This document shows positions 1-4,918 of a DNA stretch of 5,647 nucleotides, in pieces. Location of the stretch: positions 26,107 through 31,753 of the forward strand of contig NHBL01000005.1 of the NCBI GenBank assembly GCA_002167465.1, in the 5' to 3' direction. Position numbers and translations under genes: made by a program. The stretch comes from a bacterium TMED6 (GTDB lineage Bacteria > Fidelibacterota > Marinisomatia > SCGC-AAA003-L08 > D37C17). The notes under the pieces were generated by a model. That model saw nothing but the letters and a program-made list of their open reading frames with translations. It ran no database searches and was not told the origin of the DNA. Each line of letters opens with the position of its first letter. The stretch's first letter is position 1.

Positions 1-459
1 TAAGTATTGTGTATTGACATTGATGTTTGGATAACCATCATGACCAAATAAAACTAAATTTCCTACATTATTAAATCTAAAGTCAATTCTTGCATTATGA
101 ATTGGAATACCTTCATAAGTTTGATTAAATGTTAAATATCTCATATTGCTTCCATACTCATTTACCCATAATTCTAAATTAGAATTTTCAATTCCAAATA
201 TAAATTGGTTTTCATTTATAAATTTTCTAGCATAATATTCTGATAAATCTTCACTTTTTGAATCAAATACATAAGGAATATTATTGCCAAATATTCTATG
301 AGGGGTCCCATGTTCATTCCATCTAAAATTCCAATTATCATCAAACTTTTGTATGAATTTTTGTTTAAGTTCTTCTTTTAGAAATAAATTAGAAATTTTA
401 TCGTTTTGAGATAATAATGTTGAAAAAAATATTGATAATATAATTAGAAATTTATGCAT
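1..459 (-). CDS. Secreted protein with FTP-type propeptide, probable protease precursor (N-terminal 153 residues, cut by left edge)
   Basis: The minus frame is open from the ATG at 459 to position 1, giving 153 codons; the gene continues outside the window. Residues 1-18 (MHKFLIILSIFFSTLLSQ) are a signal peptide with no lipobox Cys, so the product is exported. Residues 46-57 read RWNEHGTPHRIF. Residues 75-125 match the fungalysin/thermolysin propeptide (FTP) pattern: a 'YYARKFINENQFIFGI' helix-turn, then the diagnostic 'FNQTYEGIPI' at 111-120, followed by 'ARIDFRFN' and a Gly-rich turn. FTP domains inhibit and help fold secreted M4/M36 zinc metalloproteases, so a protease is the likely product. 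The catalytic HExxH region is not in the window, so the peptidase class is unproven, and other large exported proteins also carry FTP domains. The start is supported by the signal peptide and by a GAGGT ribosome site 9 nt upstream. The gene is divergent from the cohesin-like lipoprotein gene. Confidence 0.8.
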   Translation of the reverse strand, partial: MHKFLIILSIFFSTLLSQNDKISNLFLKEELKQKFIQKFDDNWNFRWNEHGTPHRIFGNNIPYVFDSKSEDLSEYYARKFINENQFIFGIENSNLELWVNEYGSNMRYLTFNQTYEGIPIHNARIDFRFNNVGNLVLFGHDGYPNINVNTQYL

Positions 460-574
460 TTTATTTTGACCTCAGTATTTTTTATTTTTTTATGAATTAT
501 ATAGTTATAATATAAAATAAGAAATATAAAAAAACATACATTATACATATTGAAACAATTACTATATTAATGCA
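460..574. promoter_or_regulatory. Divergent intergenic promoter region with back-to-back -10-like hexamers
   Basis: This 115-bp spacer, almost entirely A/T, separates two divergently transcribed exported-protein genes and should hold both promoters. A plus-strand TATAAT lies at 506-511. An identical hexamer on the minus strand lies at 496-501 (ATTATA on plus). The two form an inverted repeat around TAGT (502-505). Neither has a convincing TTGACA-like -35 at 17 nt. A plus-strand TTGACC at 466-471 exists but sits too far from 506. The hexamers are seen directly; promoter function is inference, and such matches arise easily by chance at this base composition. Confidence 0.35.
469..473 (-). promoter_or_regulatory. 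Ribosome binding site of the FTP-propeptide gene
   Basis: The minus strand reads GAGGT here, 9 nt before the ATG at 459. This is a good Shine-Dalgarno match in otherwise A/T-only sequence, and it supports choosing that ATG for a gene that would otherwise have only its signal peptide to fix the start. Confidence 0.6.
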
Positions 575-1258
575 GTGAAATACTTAATTAAAATATTATG
601 TTTACTTTTAATGCTATATAGTTGTGATCAGGAAGTTGTTGAAGCTGTTCATGGCTGCTTCGATTCTGAAGCTTGCAATTATAATCCAGATGCATCTTAT
701 GATAATAATAGCTGTGAATATGAAACTTGCGCTGATTGTGAAGGAATTCCATATGGTGATGCCTCAGAAGATCAATGTGGAATATGTCAAGGAGATGGAA
801 CATACTGCCTTCCAATTAGTTTGTCATTTGGAAATATTTTTATAAACGAGTCAGACCAATTTGAAGTTCAAATACTAATTGATAATCCTCAAAATTTGAG
901 TGGATATCAATTCAAGATAGAAGGAACAGAATTACAAAGTGCGTATGGTGGTATTTCAGAAGAATATGATTTTAATGTTATTGTTAACCCTAGCAGTCAA
1001 TCTCCTGACCTTATAATTGGTTTTTCTCTTTCTGGAGAATTAATACCAGCTGAATCTAATGGTGTTTTAACAAATATAGCTTTAAATACACTTTCAACAG
1101 AATTGTGTTTTGATTTAGAAAATGCTATTTTTACTAAAAGTGTTGATCCAAATAATAATTTAGATCAAGTTTATGATAATATTGATGGATCAGATGATGA
1201 TGTAATTCAGTATCAATTAAATTTTGGTGAATGTATTGATATTCCTACCTTTAATTAA
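575..1258 (+). CDS. Surface lipoprotein with Cys-rich module and cohesin-like domain
   Basis: This 227-residue protein starts at GTG 575. The in-frame stop at 551 and the absence of any in-frame ATG before the signal peptide leave GTG as the best start, although no Shine-Dalgarno is visible. Residues 1-17 form a lipoprotein signal with lipobox LYSC, so Cys17 would be lipidated. Residues 27-78 are a Cys-rich module with eight Cys (28, 34, 47, 52, 55, 68, 71, 78), beginning 'GCFDSEACNYNPDASYD', a type repeated in many marine bacterial surface proteins. Residues 80-187 resemble cohesin-like beta-sandwich domains: 'LSFGNIFI', 'FEVQILIDNPQNLSGYQFKI', 'LIIGFSLSGELIPAESNGVL', then 'ELCFDLENAIF'. Cohesins bind dockerin modules. 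The C-terminus is acidic (Asp/Asn-rich, 191-209). It is cotranscribed with the DUF4174 lipoprotein 2 nt downstream. The cohesin assignment is by pattern only; a general cell-surface adhesion domain is the alternative. Confidence 0.75.
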   Translation: MKYLIKILCLLLMLYSCDQEVVEAVHGCFDSEACNYNPDASYDNNSCEYETCADCEGIPYGDASEDQCGICQGDGTYCLPISLSFGNIFINESDQFEVQILIDNPQNLSGYQFKIEGTELQSAYGGISEEYDFNVIVNPSSQSPDLIIGFSLSGELIPAESNGVLTNIALNTLSTELCFDLENAIFTKSVDPNNNLDQVYDNIDGSDDDVIQYQLNFGECIDIPTFN

Positions 1259-1260
1259 AA

Positions 1261-1710
1261 ATGAATAAAATTAAAAATTATCTTTTTTTTTTATTTTTAA
1301 TTTTAATAATTGGATGCAACCAATATTTACCTAATCATACAAAAATGAAAAAAACAGAAAAAATTAATCATATAAACGACTTTAAATGGATAAATAGAGT
1401 TCTAGTATTAAAAAGTGAAAGTTTTTTAATAGAACAAATTAAAATTAATGAAAAAAAAATATCTAAAAGAGATATAATAATAGTTACAATAGATGAAAAT
1501 ACATATATAAAAAAAAATGTTTTATCTGATAATTTTTATAAATCTTTGAAAAAAAAATTGAAATCGATTGATAGTACTTATGAGGCAATTTTAATAGGTC
1601 TAGATGGTAAGATTAAAAAAATATACAATAAAGATATAGACTTGAATACGATTTTTTCAGACATAGATAAAATGCCAATGAGAATTAATGAAATGAAAAA
1701 AAATAATTAA
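1261..1710 (+). CDS. Small lipoprotein of the DUF4174 family (thioredoxin-like fold)
   Basis: This 149-residue protein is recognisable as DUF4174. Residues 1-19 are a lipoprotein signal ending in the lipobox IIGC (Cys19). The mature part has the family landmarks in order: 'FKWINRVLVL' (41-50), a charged helix, 'KRDIIIVTID' (69-78, the conserved Arg-Asp), 'AILIGLDGKIKKIY' (109-122, matching the family's 'L.GKDGG.K'), and 'IDKMPMRINEM' (135-145), the highly characteristic C-terminal signature. The family is predicted to have a thioredoxin-like fold but no established activity. The mature sequence has no CxxC and no Cys besides the lipidated one, so ordinary disulfide exchange is not expected. 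ATG 1261 follows the upstream stop by 2 nt and has no Shine-Dalgarno of its own, suggesting translational coupling. The protein is Lys-rich. Its stop overlaps the stop of the convergent gene. Confidence 0.8.
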   Translation: MNKIKNYLFFLFLILIIGCNQYLPNHTKMKKTEKINHINDFKWINRVLVLKSESFLIEQIKINEKKISKRDIIIVTIDENTYIKKNVLSDNFYKSLKKKLKSIDSTYEAILIGLDGKIKKIYNKDIDLNTIFSDIDKMPMRINEMKKNN

Positions 1711-1723
1711 TTCAAAATTATTT
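1696..1723 (-). terminator. Weak A/T-only hairpin with T-tract at the convergent gene ends
   Basis: The plus strand carries AAATAATT (1701-1708) and its exact complement AATTATTT (1716-1723) around a 7-nt loop. Eight A residues (1696-1703) flank and partly enter the outer arm. Read on the minus strand this is an 8-bp stem followed by a run of eight T, the layout of an intrinsic terminator for the long minus operon. The stem has no G-C pair and would be unstable, so this is a candidate only. On the plus strand no T-tract follows the stem. Confidence 0.25.
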
Positions 1724-3074
1724 CAACAATTAATATTAAATCCTGAATATTTATATTTCCATCATTATTTAAATCTGCTAAAGTTAGCCAATCTTCATTT
1801 GGTTCTATGTCATCTAAAATATATATAATTAATTGTATGATATCTTGAATATTTAATAATTCATCATCATTAATATCTCCAGGAATTATTAGTATATTAT
1901 CTAAATATTCCAAAACAGTTTCAATCGTTAATTCAGCAGCATCTGTAGCCATTCTTACACTTAATTGACCCCCCACATGAATATGCCCTCCTAATAAACA
2001 TGGATTTTCTGAATCTAAACTTGACTGATGATACCACATGCCATGATAGCCCATAAATTCAGATAAAAATCTACCTGAATCACCATTTTGATCAACATAA
2101 CAATTAACATCAATATCTGAATTATCAAGAGCTTCTTCAATTAATGTTATAGGTAATGCTGTTCCTCTATTTCCATTATCTGAAAATGAATCATCTGGTG
2201 GGCTAGGCGTTGGGTATAACGGTGATGTATAATCAGCATACCAATTAATCCAATTATAAACATTACTTTCTAATTCCCAGCTATTATTATTAAAACCTCT
2301 ACTAAATGTTATAATACCTGTTGGCTTTACTTCGTCAATAATTCTCCAAAAATCTAGAGAGGTATCTTGATAATCTACCTCTAAATCTCCATAACCTTGA
2401 CCACAATTACTACAATCGGGTGGATTGAATTCAGGAAAAAAGGAAACAATATCAAATCCTGAATTACGCCAATTTTCACCTTGCCAGCCTTCGGGATTTA
2501 AATTTATATCCTGACTAAAATGTCTAATCATTTCATTTGTAGGTGGCCAGTATCCTGTTACCATTAAAACTGGTCGCTCTCTCGTTTCTTCTAATTTATA
2601 ATTTTTAGTATCTAAAGGATAAATTATATTTTCAATTGATTCAATTTTATCTATAGTTAATGAACCTTTATTTATAGATTCAAAGGGCTCAAAATAAATA
2701 ATTACTATTTCTTTGCTGTTTAATACAGATGAATAAAAATTTGAACCATTTACATTTGTATATGGACCATATATTGTGTTTTTATTTTGATCAAAAAATG
2801 CAATATAACCTTGATCAGGGATATAAGAATCACTTATTCTTATTTGATAATTTCCTTCTAGTAATGATTTAATTTTTAGATATGAGAAAACTCCATCTTG
2901 CGTTAATTTCTTAATTGCAATATCATGAAATGATATATTAAAATCGAATGTTGTAATAGCAGGTAATTCTATTGGTATATTTTTAATATTTACTTTTTCA
3001 ATTAATTCTGTTGACACTACTTGAGAATATAAAAATGAAATTAAAAAATAAATTATCAAACTAAACTTTATCAT
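1707..3074 (-). CDS. Secreted pyroglutamyl-peptidase-I-like (C15) protein with C-terminal dockerin-like pair
   Basis: This 455-residue protein has a signal peptide (1-18, no lipobox). Residues about 25-150 look like an all-beta domain ('IYGPYTNVNG', 'KEIVIIYFEPFE') similar to ones found on secreted peptidases. Residues 167-393 match peptidase family C15: 'RPVLMVTGYWPPTNE' (167-181), 'IIDEVKPTGIITFSRG' (245-260), 'TALPITLIEEAL' (305-316), 'GDSGRFLSEF' (331-340) and 'LGGHIHVGG' (361-369). C15 enzymes remove N-terminal pyroglutamate using a Glu-Cys-His triad. By motif alignment Glu269 and His366 are retained, but the Cys position is Ser338 (codon TCT), followed by Glu instead of the usual Asn. 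Activity is therefore doubtful or altered. Residues 398-454 are a dockerin-like pair. Typical C15 enzymes are about 200-220 residues and cytoplasmic; this one is exported and roughly twice as long. It is the last gene of the operon, 15 nt after ctaB. The fold call rests on motifs read by eye. Confidence 0.7.
   Translation of the reverse strand: MIKFSLIIYFLISFLYSQVVSTELIEKVNIKNIPIELPAITTFDFNISFHDIAIKKLTQDGVFSYLKIKSLLEGNYQIRISDSYIPDQGYIAFFDQNKNTIYGPYTNVNGSNFYSSVLNSKEIVIIYFEPFESINKGSLTIDKIESIENIIYPLDTKNYKLEETRERPVLMVTGYWPPTNEMIRHFSQDINLNPEGWQGENWRNSGFDIVSFFPEFNPPDCSNCGQGYGDLEVDYQDTSLDFWRIIDEVKPTGIITFSRGFNNNSWELESNVYNWINWYADYTSPLYPTPSPPDDSFSDNGNRGTALPITLIEEALDNSDIDVNCYVDQNGDSGRFLSEFMGYHGMWYHQSSLDSENPCLLGGHIHVGGQLSVRMATDAAELTIETVLEYLDNILIIPGDINDDELLNIQDIIQLIIYILDDIEPNEDWLTLADLNNDGNINIQDLILIVEIILN
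1713..1883 (-). other. Dockerin-like Ca-binding repeat pair at the C-terminus of the C15-like protein
   Basis: Residues 398-420 (PGDINDDELLNIQDIIQ then LIIYIL) and 433-454 (ADLNNDGNINIQDLILI then VEIIL) are two copies of a DxNxDxxxNIQDxxxLxxxIL motif. Candidate calcium ligands are D400/N402/D404/D411 and D434/N436/D438/D445. This is the layout of type I dockerins, which bind cohesin domains, and it also resembles generic C-terminal tails found on many exported proteins of SAR406-like bacteria. The first copy lacks the usual Gly after the third Asp (D404 is followed by E), so its loop may bind calcium less well. The repeats are seen directly; cohesin binding is inference. Confidence 0.7.
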
Positions 3075-3080
3075 CTAACA

Positions 3081-3086
3081 CTCCTT
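3081..3086 (-). promoter_or_regulatory. Ribosome binding site of the C15-like gene
   Basis: The minus strand reads AAGGAG, 6 nt before the ATG at 3074 and within the 15-nt gap after the ctaB stop. It is the strongest Shine-Dalgarno in the window. It fixes the start and implies efficient independent initiation on an operon transcript. Confidence 0.75.
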
Positions 3087-3089
3087 TGT

Positions 3090-3962
3090 CTAAATATAAT
3101 CTAATACATCCAATATAATCAGAATAAACATTAATGGAAAATAAAATAATGTAGCAATCATTAATTTTTTTGCATTTTTATGAGAAGAATCCTTTAAAAA
3201 TTGCGTTACTATAATTAAAAAGAATGTACCTATTATACTTATACCAAGTAGATATCCAAAATCGACTGCTTTTACAAAATACAGACCAATACTGGTTCCA
3301 ATCATTGCAATAGAAAAGAATAATACGTGGTATTGAGTATGTCTAGAATTTGGATATTCAGAAGGAAGCATTTTAAATCCGCCATCTTTATAATCTTGAG
3401 AATAAATAATAGCAATAGCTAAAAAGTGCGGTATTTGCCAGCAAAAAAGTATCGAAAATAAAATCCAAGAAACAGAGTTAATACTATTTGTTGCAGCGGT
3501 CCATCCACCAATAGCAGGAAGTGCTCCAGGTACTGAGCCAATTAAGGTATTAAATGTACTATATCTTTTACTTGGTGTGTAAACAAATAAATATAATATA
3601 ATTGTCAATAAACAAACTATTGCTGTCAATTGATTTATCGTTTGATAAATGAAAAATACACCAAATACACATAAAATTGAACCAAACAACAAAGCATTAA
3701 GAGGGCTTATTCTTTTTGATGGAATAGGCCTATTTTTAGTTCTATTCATTTGAGTATCAAAATCTTTTTCTAAATATTGATTTAAAACTGCACACCCTGC
3801 AGATGAAAAAAACATACCAATCAATAAAAATAAAAGTGTATCATAATTATCAATATTCAAAAGACCTTTTGATCTTAAACCCAAATAAAAACCTAAATAC
3901 CCTGTAAGCATAACTAATAGGCTTATTCTAAATTTCATCATTTCTAAATAATCTTTAATCAT
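3090..3962 (-). CDS. ctaB: Protoheme IX farnesyltransferase (heme O synthase)
   Basis: This 290-residue integral membrane protein of the UbiA prenyltransferase superfamily transfers the farnesyl group of farnesyl diphosphate to the 2-vinyl of heme B, giving heme O in the cytoplasmic membrane. The first Asp/Asn-rich diphosphate-Mg site is N61-x3-E65-x3-D69, continuing into 'MNRTKNRPIPS' (72-82), the CtaB signature. 'YTPSKRYSTFNTLIGSVPG' (128-146), 'GALPAIGGWTAA' (146-157) and 'WQIPHFLAIA' (175-184) are also diagnostic. The second acidic site is 'YSQDYKDGGFKMLP' (187-200). About nine hydrophobic segments span the protein, and the length is normal for the family. The start codon lies inside the end of ctaA (8-bp overlap, ATGATTAA), so translation is probably coupled, with an AAAGGA 12 nt upstream. 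CtaB hands its product to CtaA, which fits this pairing. No oxidase subunit genes are in the window. Confidence 0.96.
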   Translation of the reverse strand: MIKDYLEMMKFRISLLVMLTGYLGFYLGLRSKGLLNIDNYDTLLFLLIGMFFSSAGCAVLNQYLEKDFDTQMNRTKNRPIPSKRISPLNALLFGSILCVFGVFFIYQTINQLTAIVCLLTIILYLFVYTPSKRYSTFNTLIGSVPGALPAIGGWTAATNSINSVSWILFSILFCWQIPHFLAIAIIYSQDYKDGGFKMLPSEYPNSRHTQYHVLFFSIAMIGTSIGLYFVKAVDFGYLLGISIIGTFFLIIVTQFLKDSSHKNAKKLMIATLFYFPLMFILIILDVLDYI

Positions 3963-4914
3963 TAGCTAATTTAATCCTTTCATAAGCAATTATTATTAAA
4001 CCAATAATTACACTTGATAAAAATAAATGGTAGAGCCTAAATGATTCATGTATAAAATTAAATCTTAAAAACTCTCCAATTAAAATTTGAAAACAAATTG
4101 CATACAAAATAAATTTTATAACTAATTTTACTACTTTCGATGATTTACTTAAGTTGACTACGTGATTCCAAAGAACAGCAGCTGAAATTAACATTGAAAA
4201 ACCTAATATAGGATGAATAAATTTTATTAGACCAGTTTCATGAACATACTTTTGCATCCTTAAATAATATGGCAAATGAATTAATAAGTTGTCATCAATA
4301 AATGTTCTAATATAAGAACCAGAAAAAACTAATAATAAATTTAAAATGAAAATTATTAATAATAATCTTTTTGACATTGAAGTGTAAATAAAATTTTTCT
4401 CTACTTTAGGAAACATTACTACAAAACTCGTATGTGTTGTATAAACAAGGGAAATAGTTGTTAAAATTGCTATATATAAATGAATACTTACTGAATGTTG
4501 AAAAATTATATTTTGACCATCTATATTAGTAGCTATTTGACCCCCAATCCAACCAGCAATGATAATTAGTAATAGCGAACAAAGAGAACCAAAGAAAAGT
4601 ATTTTATCTTTCTTATAAACATAAAATGATTTAAAAAAAGTATATATCATTGATATACCTAGTATAACACCAACTAATCTATTAAAATACTCAATCCAAG
4701 AACCATAGACTTTATCTATACTAGGATTAAATTCTTCTGGAATATCATCAATATCAAATGGTGGAATCCAACTTCCATAACATTTGGGCCAATCAGGACA
4801 ATCATCTCCTGATTCTGTTATTCTAACAAATCCACCTACAAGTACAAGAATATAAAGCAATATAACTGTTATCATAGATGCTCTGTAAAATTTGTAGTTA
4901 TGACTATTATTCAT
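3955..4914 (-). CDS. ctaA: Heme A synthase (CtaA/COX15 family)
   Basis: This 319-residue membrane protein has about eight hydrophobic helices (near 12-31, 75-95, 106-125, 140-160, 183-203, 233-250, 263-281 and 293-311). CtaA oxidises the C8 methyl of heme O to a formyl group, giving heme A for aa3-type cytochrome oxidase. Signatures are 'VGGFVRITESGDDCPDWPKC' (26-45), with the paired Cys39 and Cys45 in the first external loop, then 'WIEYFNRLVG' (73-82), 'HSVSIHLYIAIL' (140-151, His140/His145), 'FIHPILGF' (232-239, His234) and 'LYHLFLSS' (294-301, His296). The position that is His60 in the Bacillus enzyme is Asn78 here, a variant I associate with Bacteroidota-type CtaA. ATG 4914 lies 4 nt after the upstream ligase stop with only an A-run before it, so translation may be coupled. 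Its end overlaps ctaB by 8 bp. Confidence 0.94.
   Translation of the reverse strand: MNNSHNYKFYRASMITVILLYILVLVGGFVRITESGDDCPDWPKCYGSWIPPFDIDDIPEEFNPSIDKVYGSWIEYFNRLVGVILGISMIYTFFKSFYVYKKDKILFFGSLCSLLLIIIAGWIGGQIATNIDGQNIIFQHSVSIHLYIAILTTISLVYTTHTSFVVMFPKVEKNFIYTSMSKRLLLIIFILNLLLVFSGSYIRTFIDDNLLIHLPYYLRMQKYVHETGLIKFIHPILGFSMLISAAVLWNHVVNLSKSSKVVKLVIKFILYAICFQILIGEFLRFNFIHESFRLYHLFLSSVIIGLIIIAYERIKLAND
3975..3980 (-). promoter_or_regulatory. Candidate ribosome binding site of ctaB inside ctaA
   Basis: The minus strand reads AAAGGA, 12 nt before the ctaB ATG at 3962, within the last codons of ctaA. The spacing is longer than ideal. Together with the 8-bp gene overlap it suggests coupled translation of the heme A pathway pair. 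Confidence 0.4.
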
Positions 4915-4918
4915 TTTT

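Noticed and set aside
570..572. ATG at 570 as start of the cohesin-like lipoprotein
   Set aside because: It is in a different frame and meets TGA two codons later. GTG at 575 gives an intact lipoprotein signal peptide.
588..815. Minus-strand open frame of 75 codons, rich in His
   Set aside because: It lies wholly antisense to the Cys-rich part of the cohesin-like lipoprotein. Its His-rich composition follows from Asp/Asn codons read backwards, and it has no domain signature.
624..845. Plus-strand open frame of 73 codons in another frame of the lipoprotein gene
   Set aside because: It is fully nested in the real gene, with no motif. The frame at 575-1258 has a lipobox, ordered Cys and cohesin-like strands.
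2393..2414. Zinc ribbon or redox site from the CSNC motif (residues 221-224) of the C15-like protein
   Set aside because: There is only one CxxC and no second pair at a suitable spacing. In an exported protein it could simply be a local disulfide, so no function is assigned.
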